Of a stretch of DNA of 64,000 nucleotides, positions 31,897 through 44,884 are shown piece by piece (within the stretch, counting starts at the first letter, position 1; every line of letters starts with the position of its first letter). The DNA is from Pseudomonas benzenivorans. GTDB taxonomy: Bacteria > Pseudomonadota > Gammaproteobacteria > Pseudomonadales > Pseudomonadaceae. The notes beneath the pieces are model-generated. The model was not told the origin of the DNA, made no database searches, and worked only from the letters and a program-made list of their open reading frames with translations. The DNA lies in NCBI RefSeq assembly GCF_900100495.1, contig NZ_FNCT01000009.1, positions 1 through 64,000 on the forward strand, read 5' to 3'. A program made the position numbers and the translations under genes.

Positions 31897-33873
31897 ATGG
31901 CCGGCTTGATTCCACAGTCCTTTATCGATGACCTGCTCAACCGCACCGACATCGTCGACGTGGTCAGCTCGCGTATCCAGCTGAAAAAAGCCGGCAAGAA
32001 CTACACCGCCTGCTGCCCCTTCCATAAAGAGAAGACCCCGTCCTTCAGCGTCAGCCCGGACAAGCAGTTCTATTACTGCTTCGGCTGCGGCGCCGGCGGC
32101 AACGCCCTGGGTTTCGTCATGGACCACGACCAACTGGATTTTCCCCAGGCGGTCGAGGACCTGGCCAAGCGCGCCGGCATGGAGGTGCCGCGCGAGGAAG
32201 GCGGACGCCACAGCAAGCCGCGCCAGCCCACCGACTCGCCGCTCTACCCACTGCTGACCGCCGCCGCCGAGTTCTACCGCCAGGCCCTGAAGAGCCACCC
32301 GCAACGCAAAGCCGCGGTGGACTACCTGAAAGGCCGCGGCCTGTCCGGCGAGATCGCCCGCGATTTCGGCCTCGGCTTCGCCCCGCCCGGCTGGGACAAC
32401 CTGCTCAAGCACCTGGCCAGCGACAGCCTGCAACAGAAGGCGATGATCGATGCCGGACTGCTGGTCGAGAACGCCGACAGCGGCAAGCGCTACGACCGCT
32501 TCCGCGACCGGGTGATCTTCCCGATCCGCGACAGCCGCGGCCGGGTGATCGCCTTCGGCGGCCGGGTGCTCGGCGACGACAAGCCGAAGTACCTGAACTC
32601 CCCGGAAACCCCGGTATTCCACAAAGGCCAGGAGCTCTACGGCCTGTTCGAGGCACGCAAGAGCAACCGCGACCTCGACGAGATCATGGTGGTCGAGGGC
32701 TACATGGACGTCATCGCCCTGGCCCAGCAAGGCCTGCGCAACGCCGTCGCCACCCTCGGCACCGCCACCAGCGAAGAACACCTCAAACGCCTGTTCCGCA
32801 TCGTACCCAGCGTGCTGTTCTGCTTCGACGGCGACGCTGCCGGGCGCAACGCTGCCTGGCGCGCCCTGGAGGCGACCCTGCCGAGCCTGCAGGATGGCCG
32901 CCGCGCACGCTTTCTGTTCCTGCCCGACGGCGAAGACCCGGATAGCCTGGTGCGCAGCGAGGGCACCGACGCCTTCCGCGCCCGCATCAATCAGCACGCG
33001 CAGCCGCTGGCCGACTACTTCTTCCAGCAACTGTCCGAAGAGGCCGACCCGCGCTCACTGGAAGGCAAAGCCCACCTGATGACCCTGGCCGCGCCACTGA
33101 TCGACAAGATTCCCGGCAACAACCTGCGTGCCCTGATGCGCCAGCGCCTCACGGAAATCACCGGCCTCAGCGGTGAAGCCCAGAGCCGGATGGCGCCTGC
33201 CGCCGGTTCCACCGGCGCAGCCGCCAACAGCACCGCCAGCGACCACCCGGCTTATTCCGAGATCCCCGACAGCGCCTACTTCGATGCCGCGCCGAGCCAT
33301 GAGGAATATGCGCACCCCAACCCACCGCCCACCTTCGAACGGGGCAAGAAAGGCAAAGGCAACTGGAAGAAGGAAGGGGGCAAATGGAGCAAGCAGGGCC
33401 GCGACGACTTCGACCCCCGCGCACCGCGCACCGCCGTCAGCGTCGAATCGCCGCACCTGAGCGCCCTGCGCACCCTGCTGCACCACCCGGAATTGGCACA
33501 GAACGTCGAAGAGGTCAGTCACTTCGCCGCCGAAGACGACACCTATGCGCAGTTGCTGGTCGCCCTGCTCGGCGCCCTGCAGAAGAACCCCAAACTGCGC
33601 TCGCTGCAACTGATCGCACGCTGGCATGGCACCGAGCAAGGGCGCCTGCTGCGGGCGTTGGCGGAAAAGGAATGGCTGATTTCGGCCGACAACCTTGAAC
33701 AACAGTTTTTCGACACTATAACTATTCTTGTAGCCCGCCAACGCGAACGCAGCCTGGAACATTTGTTGCGTAAGGCCCGTCAAAGTGAACTGAGCACAGA
33801 GGAAAAAGATCAGCTCCGCAACCTGTTGAGCCGTAATGCATCACCAGTAATCCCGAGCCCAACTGGCGCGTAA
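31897..33873 (+). CDS. dnaG: DNA primase
   Basis: 658 residues. CHC2 zinc domain (Cys40, His43, Cys61, Cys64), RNA polymerase/Toprim core (MVVEGYMDVIAL with catalytic Glu; LFCFDGDAAGRNA), then a hydrophilic Pro/Lys/Gly-rich linker (about 430-510) and a C-terminal DnaB-binding domain. It makes primers at the replication fork. The 206-bp gap before it contains only the rpsU terminator; the yqeY-type gene usually found here in Pseudomonas is absent. Confidence 0.96.
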   Translation: MAGLIPQSFIDDLLNRTDIVDVVSSRIQLKKAGKNYTACCPFHKEKTPSFSVSPDKQFYYCFGCGAGGNALGFVMDHDQLDFPQAVEDLAKRAGMEVPREEGGRHSKPRQPTDSPLYPLLTAAAEFYRQALKSHPQRKAAVDYLKGRGLSGEIARDFGLGFAPPGWDNLLKHLASDSLQQKAMIDAGLLVENADSGKRYDRFRDRVIFPIRDSRGRVIAFGGRVLGDDKPKYLNSPETPVFHKGQELYGLFEARKSNRDLDEIMVVEGYMDVIALAQQGLRNAVATLGTATSEEHLKRLFRIVPSVLFCFDGDAAGRNAAWRALEATLPSLQDGRRARFLFLPDGEDPDSLVRSEGTDAFRARINQHAQPLADYFFQQLSEEADPRSLEGKAHLMTLAAPLIDKIPGNNLRALMRQRLTEITGLSGEAQSRMAPAAGSTGAAANSTASDHPAYSEIPDSAYFDAAPSHEEYAHPNPPPTFERGKKGKGNWKKEGGKWSKQGRDDFDPRAPRTAVSVESPHLSALRTLLHHPELAQNVEEVSHFAAEDDTYAQLLVALLGALQKNPKLRSLQLIARWHGTEQGRLLRALAEKEWLISADNLEQQFFDTITILVARQRERSLEHLLRKARQSELSTEEKDQLRNLLSRNASPVIPSPTGA

Positions 33874-33887
33874 GGGTCTTATTCGGG

Positions 33888-33893
33888 TATAAT
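33888..33893 (+). promoter_or_regulatory. -10 element of a probable rpoD promoter
   Basis: Perfect TATAAT in GGGTATAATCCGCGG, 47 nt before the rpoD start codon and just after the dnaG stop. I see no good -35 at 16-18 bp. The same GGTATAATCCGC string forms the tRNA promoter at 39621. Confidence 0.55.
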
Positions 33894-33940
33894 CCGCGGC
33901 TTGTTTTTAGCCCGCCAAGACCTTCAGTGGATAGGGTGTT

Positions 33941-35788
<1,848 letters not shown>

Positions 35789-35792
35789 ACCC

Positions 35793-35820
35793 AAAACCCC
35801 CGGCAGCCACCGGGGGTTTT
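35793..35820 (+). terminator. Intrinsic terminator after rpoD
   Basis: AAAACCCCCGG / CCGGGGGTTTT stem with a 6-nt loop, directly after the rpoD stop. The A/T flanks make it work in both directions. Confidence 0.92.
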
Positions 35821-35890
35821 GCTTTGTCCCCGCCTGAGCGATGGGCCCCGTCTACACTCGAACTATCAATAGCCCCGCGACGAGGCCGCT

Positions 35891-38800
35891 ATGCCGCGAT
35901 TGCCGGCCATCCTCCTGCTGTGCCTGGCGTATTGGATCAATCCGGCTGCGGCCTTGACGCTCAGTAACGACGAGCGCGCCTGGCTTGCCGAGCATCCAGT
36001 GCTACGCCTGGGCATCGACGCTTCGTGGCCGCCCTTCGAGTTCCTCGACGAACAGGGACGCTATCAGGGGCTGTCCGCCGACTACATCGCCCTGGCCGGG
36101 CAACGCCTGGGCGTCAGCATCCAGCCGATCGGGCCGAGCAGTTGGAGCGAGGTATTGAGGCAGGCCAAGGCCGGCACGCTCAACCTGCTCCCCGGCGTGA
36201 TGGCGACCCCCGAGCGGCAGGCCTACCTGACCTTCACCCGGCCGTACCTGGACTTCCCGATCGTCATCCTGGCCCGCACTGGCGGCCCGCAGCCACGCAG
36301 CCTGAATGACCTCTACGGCCTGAAAATCGCCGTAGTCGAGGACTATGCGCCCCACGAACTACTGCGCAGCCTGCACCCGGACCTCAACCTGCTGCCACTG
36401 CCGACCGTCAATGCAGCGCTGCAGACCCTCGCCACTGGCCAGGCCGACGCGCTGGTCGGCGACCTCGCCTCCAGCGTCTGGAGCTTGCGCCAACTCAAGC
36501 TGGAGGGCCTGTTCATCAGCGGCGAAACGCCCTATCGCTATCAACTGGCCATGGCCGTGCCGCGCGACCAGGCAATACTCGCGGGGATACTCGACAAACT
36601 GTTCGCCGAGCTGAGCAGCGCCGAAGTCACGGCCCTGCAAGCGCGCTGGGTCGGCGGCATGCTGGATCGGCGCAGCATCTGGCGCGAACTGCTGCTCTAT
36701 GGCCTTCCCGGCCTGCTGGGGTTGAGCGCTATCATCGCCGTGATACTGCGCATCAACCGCCGCCTGAGCGCCGAAATGGCCAGCCGTGGCGTCCTCGAAC
36801 AGGAACTGCGCAACAGCGAACAGCACTACCGCAGCCTGGTGGAAAACCTCTCGGCCATCGCCTGGGAGGCGCGCCTGGATGACTACACCTTCACCTATGT
36901 CTCGCAACACGCGGAAAAACTGCTCGGCTACCCGCTGGCCGACTGGAAGCGTCCCGGCTTCTGGCTGAGCACCCTGCACCCGAACGATGCGCAGCAGGCC
37001 ATGGAATACTGCCTACGCGAAAGCGCCGCCGGCCGCGACCATAGCCTGGACTACCGGATGTATGCCGCCGATGGTCGCGTGCTCTGGATCCGCGACATCG
37101 TCACCCTGGCCCGCAGTGGCGGCGAGACGTTCATGCGCGGCCTGATGGTCGACATCAGCGAAGCCAAACAGATCGAGCAGGCCCTGCGCTTCTCCGAACA
37201 GAAGTTCGCCTCGGTGTTCCAGCAGTGTCCGGACATCCTGGTGATAGCCCGCAAAGCCGACGGGTGCCTGCTGGAAGTCAACGGCGCCTTCGAGCAACAG
37301 ACCGGCATCCCGGTCAGCGAAGCGCTCGGCAAAACCGCCACCGACTTGGATATCTGGGGTATCCCCGGTATCGGACCGACCCTGTTGAAGCGCCTGCAGG
37401 GCGAGAGCCTGCGCAACCTGGAAATGCCCTTCCGCCGGCGCAACGGCGAACTCTTCACCGGACTGATCTCCGCCCAGGCCTTCCAGCTCGCCGACACCCC
37501 GGCACTGGTAGTGATCGTGCGCGACATCAGCCAGCTCAAAGCCACCCAGCAGCAACTGCTGATCTCCGAAGAAAAATTCGCCAAGGCCTTCCACGCCTCG
37601 CCCGACGGCCTGCTGATCAGCCGTGTCCGCGATGGCCTGCTGATCGAAGTCAACGACGGCTTCAGCCGCATCACCGGCTACAGCAGCAGCGAAGCGGCAC
37701 ACCGCTCGACCCTGGAACTGGGCGTCTGGGCCAACCCCGAGGATCGCGCACGGATGATCGAGCAGATCAACCTGCACGGCAGCGTACGCGACCTGAGCGT
37801 ACCGATCCGCACCCGCGCCGGCCAGATACGCCTATGCGAACTGTCCGCCCAACTCATGCCGATTGGCGACGAGCCCTGCCTGCTGACCATCGCCCGCGAC
37901 ATCACCGAACGCCAGCTGATGCAGGAGAAACTCCAGCAGGCCGCCACCGTGTTCGAAAGCACCGCCGAAGGCGTGATGATCACCGACACCCGGCAACGGA
38001 TCGTCGCGGTCAACCGCGCCTTCAGCGAAATCACCGGCTACAGCGAAGCCGAAGCGCTCGGACAAACGCCCCGACTGCTCGCCTCCGGCCAGCACGACAG
38101 CGCCTTCTACAGCGCCATGTGGCACCAACTAGACGCCGCCGGCCATTGGCAGGGCGAAATCTACAACCGCCGCAAGAACGGCGAGCTCTACCCCGGCTGG
38201 CTGACCATCAGCGCGGTACGCAGCAAAGACCGGCAAACCACGCATTTCGTCGGCGTCTTCGCCGACATCAGCTCACTCAAGCATGCCCAGGCCCGCCTCG
38301 ATCACCAGGCCCACCATGACCCGCTGACCGGCCTGCCCAACCGCCTGCTGTTCGAAACCCGCCTGCGCCTGGCCCTCGAAGACGCACAGGCGGACGATCG
38401 CCAGGGCGCCGTGCTGTTTCTCGACCTCGACCGTTTCAAGCACATCAACGACAGCCTCGGCCATCCGGTCGGCGACCAACTGCTCAAGGGCATCGCCCTG
38501 CGCCTCAGGGAGCAGGTGCGCGACATCGACACGGTGGCCCGTCTCGGCGGCGACGAATTCATCATCCTGCTGCCCGGCCTGCACCAGGTCGGCGATGCCG
38601 AACAGGTCGCCAACAAACTGCTGGCCTGCTTCAACCCGCCCTTCCAGATCGACGATCACGAGTTCCATATCAGCGCCAGCATCGGCGTCAGCCTCTACCC
38701 GAAAGACGGCCTCGACGTCGCCACCCTGGTGAAAAACGCCGACGCCGCCATGTACCGCTCGAAAGCCAAGGGCCGAAACCGGGTCGAACTCTACACCCGC

Positions 38801-39625
38801 GACCTGACCTTCCAGGCCACCGAGCGCATGGCCATGGAGCACGAACTGCGCCGCGCCTTGGAGCGCGACGAGTTGCAACTGCACTATCAGCCCAAGCTCA
38901 GCCTGCTCAACCAACGCCTGGTCGGCGCCGAAGCCCTGGTGCGCTGGCAGCACCCGCTATTCGGCGATATCCCGCCGGACCGCTTCATACCGCTGGCCGA
39001 GGAAACCGGGCTGATCCTGCCGCTGGGTGCCTGGGTACTGCAGCAGGCCTGCCGGCAAATGCACGAGTGGCAAGCCCTGCACGCGCCGTTCGGTCCCATT
39101 TCGGTCAACCTGGCCGGCATGCAACTGCGCCAGCCGCAGCTGCTCGAGCACATCTCCCGCCTGCTCGAGGACAACGCACTCGACCCCAGCCTGCTGCAAC
39201 TGGAAATCACCGAAGGCTTCATCATGAACCAGACCGAGGAAGCCCTGAGCATACTTCACCAGCTGAAAGCCCTCGGCGTACAACTGGCCATCGACGACTT
39301 CGGCACCGGCTACTCCTCGCTGAGCTACCTCAAGCGCTTGCCTCTGGACATCCTGAAGATCGACCAGTCGTTCGTCCGCGGTCTGCCGGACGACCCCAAC
39401 GACGTCGCCATCGCCCGCGCCATCATCGCCCTGGGCCGCAGCATGCAACTCACGGTGATCGCCGAAGGGGTCGAAACCAAGGCCCAGGAACTATTCCTCG
39501 CCGCCGAGGGCTGCGAACAGATCCAAGGCTTCGTCATCAGCCGCCCACTCCCGGCCGACGCCTTCGCCCACAATTTCCTCGAGCCCCGTCGTTCGGTTGG
39601 CGCTGCCGAGAAGGCACCGGTATAA
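35891..39625 (+). CDS. rmcA: RmcA: periplasmic-binding, four-PAS, GGDEF-EAL c-di-GMP enzyme
   Basis: 1244 residues. Order: signal peptide (1-21), SBP_bac_3/Venus-flytrap sensor (about 27-255), membrane helix (about 265-290), four PAS domains (about 305-800), GGDEF (motif GGDEF at 886-890), EAL (EAL at 1014-1016; further DDFGTGYSSLSYLK and AEGVET motifs intact). Both catalytic signatures are canonical. In P. aeruginosa the gene beside rpoD with this architecture is RmcA, a net c-di-GMP phosphodiesterase that links redox/phenazine state and a periplasmic amino acid ligand to biofilm control. The name relies on synteny plus domain order. Confidence 0.9.
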   Translation: MPRLPAILLLCLAYWINPAAALTLSNDERAWLAEHPVLRLGIDASWPPFEFLDEQGRYQGLSADYIALAGQRLGVSIQPIGPSSWSEVLRQAKAGTLNLLPGVMATPERQAYLTFTRPYLDFPIVILARTGGPQPRSLNDLYGLKIAVVEDYAPHELLRSLHPDLNLLPLPTVNAALQTLATGQADALVGDLASSVWSLRQLKLEGLFISGETPYRYQLAMAVPRDQAILAGILDKLFAELSSAEVTALQARWVGGMLDRRSIWRELLLYGLPGLLGLSAIIAVILRINRRLSAEMASRGVLEQELRNSEQHYRSLVENLSAIAWEARLDDYTFTYVSQHAEKLLGYPLADWKRPGFWLSTLHPNDAQQAMEYCLRESAAGRDHSLDYRMYAADGRVLWIRDIVTLARSGGETFMRGLMVDISEAKQIEQALRFSEQKFASVFQQCPDILVIARKADGCLLEVNGAFEQQTGIPVSEALGKTATDLDIWGIPGIGPTLLKRLQGESLRNLEMPFRRRNGELFTGLISAQAFQLADTPALVVIVRDISQLKATQQQLLISEEKFAKAFHASPDGLLISRVRDGLLIEVNDGFSRITGYSSSEAAHRSTLELGVWANPEDRARMIEQINLHGSVRDLSVPIRTRAGQIRLCELSAQLMPIGDEPCLLTIARDITERQLMQEKLQQAATVFESTAEGVMITDTRQRIVAVNRAFSEITGYSEAEALGQTPRLLASGQHDSAFYSAMWHQLDAAGHWQGEIYNRRKNGELYPGWLTISAVRSKDRQTTHFVGVFADISSLKHAQARLDHQAHHDPLTGLPNRLLFETRLRLALEDAQADDRQGAVLFLDLDRFKHINDSLGHPVGDQLLKGIALRLREQVRDIDTVARLGGDEFIILLPGLHQVGDAEQVANKLLACFNPPFQIDDHEFHISASIGVSLYPKDGLDVATLVKNADAAMYRSKAKGRNRVELYTRDLTFQATERMAMEHELRRALERDELQLHYQPKLSLLNQRLVGAEALVRWQHPLFGDIPPDRFIPLAEETGLILPLGAWVLQQACRQMHEWQALHAPFGPISVNLAGMQLRQPQLLEHISRLLEDNALDPSLLQLEITEGFIMNQTEEALSILHQLKALGVQLAIDDFGTGYSSLSYLKRLPLDILKIDQSFVRGLPDDPNDVAIARAIIALGRSMQLTVIAEGVETKAQELFLAAEGCEQIQGFVISRPLPADAFAHNFLEPRRSVGAAEKAPV

Positions 39626-39626
39626 T
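39597..39626 (+). promoter_or_regulatory. tRNA promoter overlapping the rmcA stop codon
   Basis: -35 TTGGCG, 18-bp spacer, perfect -10 TATAAT. The TAA stop of rmcA lies inside the -10 hexamer. Initiation would fall a few bases upstream of the mature tRNA 5' end. Confidence 0.7.
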
Positions 39627-39640
39627 CCGCCGTCCTTCTG

Positions 39641-39717
<77 letters not shown>

Positions 39718-39721
39718 AATC

Positions 39722-39754
39722 GAAAGCCGCGCACTGCGCGGCTTTCGGCTTTTC
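39722..39754 (+). terminator. Terminator after the tRNA
   Basis: GAAAGCCGCGC-ACT-GCGCGGCTTTC stem, then GGCTTTTC. Starts five bases after the CCA end. Confidence 0.9.
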
Positions 39755-39865
39755 TACGCACATATAGTCGCTGGCTAAACCGCGAACTGGAAACTCCCGC
39801 GCCTTGCCGCTAGCCGGCGGCGCTGGCCATAATCGGTCGCACTCTTTCTTCGGAACCTTGCTGCC

Positions 39866-41335
<1,470 letters not shown>

Positions 41336-41346
41336 CGCCGATATTT

Positions 41347-41403
41347 GGTGCGCACGGCGCACCCTACCCGACACCGGCCGCCCCGTAGGGTGCCGTGCGC
41401 AGC
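41347..41403. repeat. GTAGGGTGCGC palindromic repeat, copy 3 (arms in reversed order)
   Basis: GGTGCGCACGGCGCACCCTAC followed by CCGTAGGGTGCCGTGCGCA: both arm types are present but in back-to-back order. It directly follows the activator stop codon. It belongs to the family described at 674-744. Confidence 0.7.
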
Positions 41404-41423
41404 GCGGCGAGCGCCACACACGA

Positions 41424-41490
41424 GTCCATAAAACTGGACACATAGCGCGCAAAGTCATCCAGAAATTCAGGCATGTCTGAAAATCTGGAC
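41424..41490. promoter_or_regulatory. Two inverted repeats, candidate upstream activator sites
   Basis: Site 1 (41424-41439) GTCCATAAAACTGGAC is a perfect GTCCA-N6-TGGAC. Site 2 (41475-41490) GTCTGAAAATCTGGAC shares the right half and the A-rich centre. Their starts are 51 bp apart, about five helical turns, putting both on the same DNA face. They lie 135-200 bp upstream of the -24/-12 promoter, the usual position for enhancer sites of sigma-54 activators, and the only such activator nearby is encoded just upstream. Confidence 0.65.
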
Positions 41491-41624
41491 AATACGCCAA
41501 CCCACAGAGGCATGCCTGGCACGCTTCCACCACTCGTTATTTCTCCGCCAATAGCTGAAGAAACCCCGTAATTCGCTGCTTATTGCCAGCAACTTCCGGC
41601 TATCGAGCAAGGTCGCAGGCAACC

Positions 41625-41639
41625 TGGCACGCCTTTCGC
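41625..41639 (+). promoter_or_regulatory. Sigma-54 (-24/-12) promoter of the permease/CoA-transferase operon
   Basis: TGGCACG-CCTT-TCGC matches consensus TGGCACG-N4-TTGC with one mismatch (T to C in the -12 box) and the exact GG-to-GC spacing of 12. It lies 93 nt before the permease start, downstream of the paired inverted repeats. The 396-bp region 41336-41731 otherwise holds only the repeat at its left end. Confidence 0.8.
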
Positions 41640-41708
41640 TCTAGGCTTGCTCATGGCCGGCGTGCCATCCACACCCCGAAACCGGCGTCGCCACAGAGCG
41701 GCGCCTAA

Positions 41709-41719
41709 AACAACAACAA
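41709..41719 (+). promoter_or_regulatory. Overlapping AACAACAA motifs at the permease ribosome binding site
   Basis: AAAACAACAACAAAAGGAACC contains two overlapping AANAANAA matches directly upstream of the Shine-Dalgarno AAGGA. This is a typical Hfq/Crc target in Pseudomonas. Regulation is inferred. Confidence 0.6.
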
Positions 41720-41731
41720 AAGGAACCACCC

Positions 41732-43117
41732 ATGGGTACCCTCGGTATTCTGCTGTCCCTCGCCCTGCTGATGTACCTCGCCTACCGCGGCCTCAACGTG
41801 CTGATCCTCGCCCCGCTGCTGGCCCTGCTCGCCCTGCTGTTCTCCGGCGAAATGGCCCTGCTGCTGCCGACCTACACCCAGGTGTTCATGAAGGCCATGG
41901 GCGGCTACGTCATCCAGTTCTTCCCGCTGTTCCTGCTCGGCGCGCTGTTCGGCAAGCTGATGGACGACTCCGGCTCGGCCCGCGCCATCGCCCACGGCAT
42001 AGTCGCCAAGGTCGGCAGTCAGCGCGCCGTGCTGGCCATCGTGCTGGCCTGCGGCATCCTCACCTACGGCGGCGTGTCGCTGTTCGTGGTGGCCTTCGCG
42101 GTGTACCCGATCGGCGCCGCGCTGTTCCGCGAGGCCGGCATCCCCAAGCGGCTGATCCCCGGCGCCATCGCCCTCGGCTCGTTCACCTTCACCATGACCG
42201 CGCTGCCCGGCACCCCGGCGATCCAGAACGCCATCCCCAACCCGTTCTTCGGCACCGACGCCTTCGCCGCGCCGGGCCTGGGGCTGATCGCCGGGCTGAT
42301 CATGTTCGGCCTCGGCACCTGGTGGCTGAGCGCCCAGGCGCGCCAGCTGATCGCCGCCGGCGAAGGCTACGGCACGCACCGCGACGAGCCCGCGCAACAG
42401 GACATGGGCAACCTTCCCGGCTTCTGGCTGGCGCTGCTGCCGATCCTGCTGGTGATCGGCCTGAACTTCGTGATGGCCAAGCAGGTCCTGCCGCATGTCG
42501 ACGCCACCTTCCTGGCCAAGCCGGAGTTCGGCGGCCTGCAGGACGCCAAGTCGCTGATCGGCATCTGGTCGATCATCGTTGCCCTGAGCGCGTCCATCCT
42601 GCTGCTGATCGGCCTGCACTGGCAGCGCTGGCTGGACCTGAAGCAGAGCGTCAACGACGGCGCCTTCGGTTCCATGCTGCCGATCCTCAACACCGCCGCG
42701 GAAGTCGGCTACGGCACGGTGATCGCCTCGCTGGCCGGCTTCGTGATCATCCGCGACTTGGTGCTGGGCGTCTCCGCCAACCCGCTGGTGTCCGAGGCGG
42801 TGGCGGTGAACATCCTCGCCGGCATCACCGGTTCGGCCTCCGGCGGCATGTCGATCGCCCTGAAGACCCTCGGCGCGCAGTACCTGGCCCTGGCCAACGC
42901 CGCCGGCATCAGCCCGGAACTGCTGCACCGGGTGGCGGCCATGGCCTCGGGCTGTATGGACACCCTGCCGCACAACGGCGCGGTGATCTCGCTGCTGGCG
43001 ATCTGCAAGCTGACCCACCGCGAGTCGTACAAGTTCATCTTCGTCAACACCGTGGCCTTCCCCATGGTGGCCCTGGTGGTGGTGATCACCCTGGGCACGT
43101 TGTTTGGCAGTTTCTGA
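41732..43117 (+). CDS. GntP-family permease, probably for a short hydroxy- or keto-acid
   Basis: 461 residues with 11-13 hydrophobic segments, e.g. [33 protein letters not shown] at the N-terminus. GntP/Gnt-symporter family features include [18 protein letters not shown], a glycine-rich [15 protein letters not shown] loop and [15 protein letters not shown]. The linked CoA-transferase and sigma-54 activator, and the similarity of the pair to the P. aeruginosa 3-hydroxybutyrate locus, suggest a substrate such as 3-hydroxybutyrate or acetoacetate. The start ATG has AAGGA 7 nt upstream. Confidence 0.85.
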   Translation: MGTLGILLSLALLMYLAYRGLNVLILAPLLALLALLFSGEMALLLPTYTQVFMKAMGGYVIQFFPLFLLGALFGKLMDDSGSARAIAHGIVAKVGSQRAVLAIVLACGILTYGGVSLFVVAFAVYPIGAALFREAGIPKRLIPGAIALGSFTFTMTALPGTPAIQNAIPNPFFGTDAFAAPGLGLIAGLIMFGLGTWWLSAQARQLIAAGEGYGTHRDEPAQQDMGNLPGFWLALLPILLVIGLNFVMAKQVLPHVDATFLAKPEFGGLQDAKSLIGIWSIIVALSASILLLIGLHWQRWLDLKQSVNDGAFGSMLPILNTAAEVGYGTVIASLAGFVIIRDLVLGVSANPLVSEAVAVNILAGITGSASGGMSIALKTLGAQYLALANAAGISPELLHRVAAMASGCMDTLPHNGAVISLLAICKLTHRESYKFIFVNTVAFPMVALVVVITLGTLFGSF

Positions 43118-43130
43118 TCCTATGCATCCA

Positions 43131-43181
43131 TAGGAGCGGCCCATGGCCGCGATCGCGGTTCGCGGGCATGGCCCGCTCCTA
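43131..43181. repeat. REP palindrome between permease and CoA-transferase
   Basis: TAGGAGCGGCCCATGGCCGCGA faces CGCGGGCATGGCCCGCTCCTA. Both are Pseudomonas-type REP arms that fold into a strong hairpin. A single arm of the same type is at 56411-56433. It may stabilise the upstream part of the operon mRNA. Confidence 0.75.
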
Positions 43182-43209
43182 CGCCACCTTCGCTTTTCGA
43201 GTACCCGCT

Positions 43210-44760
43210 ATGAGCAAGATCATGACCGCCGCCGCCGCCGTGGCGCGCATCGCCGATAACGCCAACCTCGCCACCGGCGGCTTCGTCGGCATCGGCTTCG
43301 CCGAGCAGATCGCCATCGCCCTGGAGCAGCGCTTCCAGGCCGAGCAGGCGCCGCAGGGCCTGACCCTGGTGTATGCCGCCGGGCAAGGCGACGGCCAGGG
43401 CCGCGGCCTCGACCACCTGGCCCACGAGGGCCTGGTGCGGCGGGTGATCGGCGGCCACTGGGGGCTGGTGCCGGGGCTGCAGAAGCTGGCGGTGGACAAC
43501 CGCATCGAGGCCTACAACCTGCCGCAGGGGGTGATCTCCCAGCTGTTCCGCGACATCGCCGCGGGCAAGCCGGGGCAGCTGTCCCGCGTCGGCCTGGGCA
43601 CCTTCGTCGACCCCAAGTTCGGCGGCGGCAAGCTCAACGCGCGGACCACCGTGGACCTGGTGCGGCGCATGCCGATCGACGGCGAGGACTACCTGTTCTA
43701 CCCGGCCCTCCCGATCCATGTCGGCATCGTCCGCGCCACCAGCGCCGACCCCGACGGCAACCTGTCGTTCGAGCGCGAGGCGTTGACCATCGAGAGCCTG
43801 GCCATCGCCATGGCCGCGCACAACAGTGGCGGCCTGGTGATCGCCCAGGTCGAGCGCATCGTCGCGCGCGGCTCGCTGAATGCGCGCGAGGTGAAGATCC
43901 CCGGCCTCCTGGTCGACTGTGTGGTGGTCGCCGAACCGCAGAACCACCAGCAGACCTTCGCCACCGCCTACAACCCGGCCTTCGCCGCCGAGACGCGGGT
44001 GCCGGTGGACAGCCTGGCGCCGCTGGCGCTGGACGTGCGCAAGCTGATCGCCCGCCGCGCCGCCCTGGAGCTGCGCGCCGGCGCGGTGGTCAACCTGGGC
44101 ATCGGCATGCCCGAAGGGGTCGCCGCGGTGGCCGCCGAGGAGGGGGTGATCGAGCGCCTGACCCTGACCGCCGAACCGGGCGTGATCGGCGGCGTGCCGG
44201 CCTCGGGGCTGGACTTCGGCGCGGCGAGCAACCACAGCGCGCTGCTCGACCAGCCCTACCAGTTCGACTTCTACGACGGCGGCGGCCTCGACCTGGCCTT
44301 CCTCGGCCTGGCCCAGGCGGACGCCGCGGGCAACCTCAATGTGTCCAGGTTCGGCAATCGGCTGGCCGGCGCTGGCGGTTTCATCAACATCAGCCAGAAC
44401 GCCAAGCGCGTGGTGTTCGTCGGCACCTTCAGCGCCGGGCCGCAGGACATCCGCATCGAGGATGGCCAGCTGCGCATCGTCAAGGACGGCGAGCTGCGCA
44501 AGTTCGTCGCCGCGGTGGAGCAGCGCACCTTCGCCGGGCGCCGGGCCGCCGAACGCGGCCAGCCGGTGCTGTATGTCACCGAACGCTGCGTGTTCCAGCT
44601 GAGCGGCGAGGGCCTGGAGCTGATCGAGATCGCCCCCGGCGTCGACCTCGAACGCGACATCCTCGCGCGCATGGACTTCGCCCCCAGCGTGCGCCAGCCG
44701 CGACTGATGGATGCGCGGCTGTTCCGCGCGCAGCCCATGGGTCTGCGTGATGCCCTGTAA
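43210..44760 (+). CDS. Fused-subunit acyl-CoA:carboxylate CoA-transferase (YdiF type)
   Basis: 516 residues: alpha-like and beta-like halves of a class I CoA-transferase in one chain. The first half begins [17 protein letters not shown] with the [27 protein letters not shown] region. The second half has [19 protein letters not shown] and catalytic Glu322 in [10 protein letters not shown]. Such enzymes swap CoA between acetyl/propionyl-CoA and a short-chain hydroxy or keto acid. Following the permease, it probably activates the imported acid. The start is the first ATG after the REP element, with only a weak ribosome binding site, so coupling to the permease is unlikely. Confidence 0.9.
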   Translation: MSKIMTAAAAVARIADNANLATGGFVGIGFAEQIAIALEQRFQAEQAPQGLTLVYAAGQGDGQGRGLDHLAHEGLVRRVIGGHWGLVPGLQKLAVDNRIEAYNLPQGVISQLFRDIAAGKPGQLSRVGLGTFVDPKFGGGKLNARTTVDLVRRMPIDGEDYLFYPALPIHVGIVRATSADPDGNLSFEREALTIESLAIAMAAHNSGGLVIAQVERIVARGSLNAREVKIPGLLVDCVVVAEPQNHQQTFATAYNPAFAAETRVPVDSLAPLALDVRKLIARRAALELRAGAVVNLGIGMPEGVAAVAAEEGVIERLTLTAEPGVIGGVPASGLDFGAASNHSALLDQPYQFDFYDGGGLDLAFLGLAQADAAGNLNVSRFGNRLAGAGGFINISQNAKRVVFVGTFSAGPQDIRIEDGQLRIVKDGELRKFVAAVEQRTFAGRRAAERGQPVLYVTERCVFQLSGEGLELIEIAPGVDLERDILARMDFAPSVRQPRLMDARLFRAQPMGLRDAL

Positions 44761-44774
44761 CCCTTGAGCGAAAA

Positions 44775-44806
44775 CGCGGGTCCGCCCTTGGGCCCGCGCC
44801 TTTTTT
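44775..44806 (+). terminator. Terminator after the CoA-transferase
   Basis: CGCGGGTCC / GGGCCCGCG stem (one G-T pair) with a 6-nt loop, then CC and six T. It separates the porin gene from the operon or reduces readthrough into it. Confidence 0.88.
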
Positions 44807-44884
44807 CAGCTGTCACCCCCACTCCCACGGCGCGGTCCCGGCACGCGTTGCCAGGTCGGCTGTGGGAAAAAAAGCCCTAGCCAC

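Noticed and set aside
41517..41531. TGGCACG string upstream of the GntP permease
   Set aside because: A -24 half only; the -12 position reads CACC, without GC. The promoter at 41625-41639 fits much better.
44835..44850. CGGCACG-CG-TTGCC resembling a sigma-54 promoter before the porin gene
   Set aside because: The GG-to-GC distance is 10 instead of 12, which normally abolishes sigma-54 recognition.
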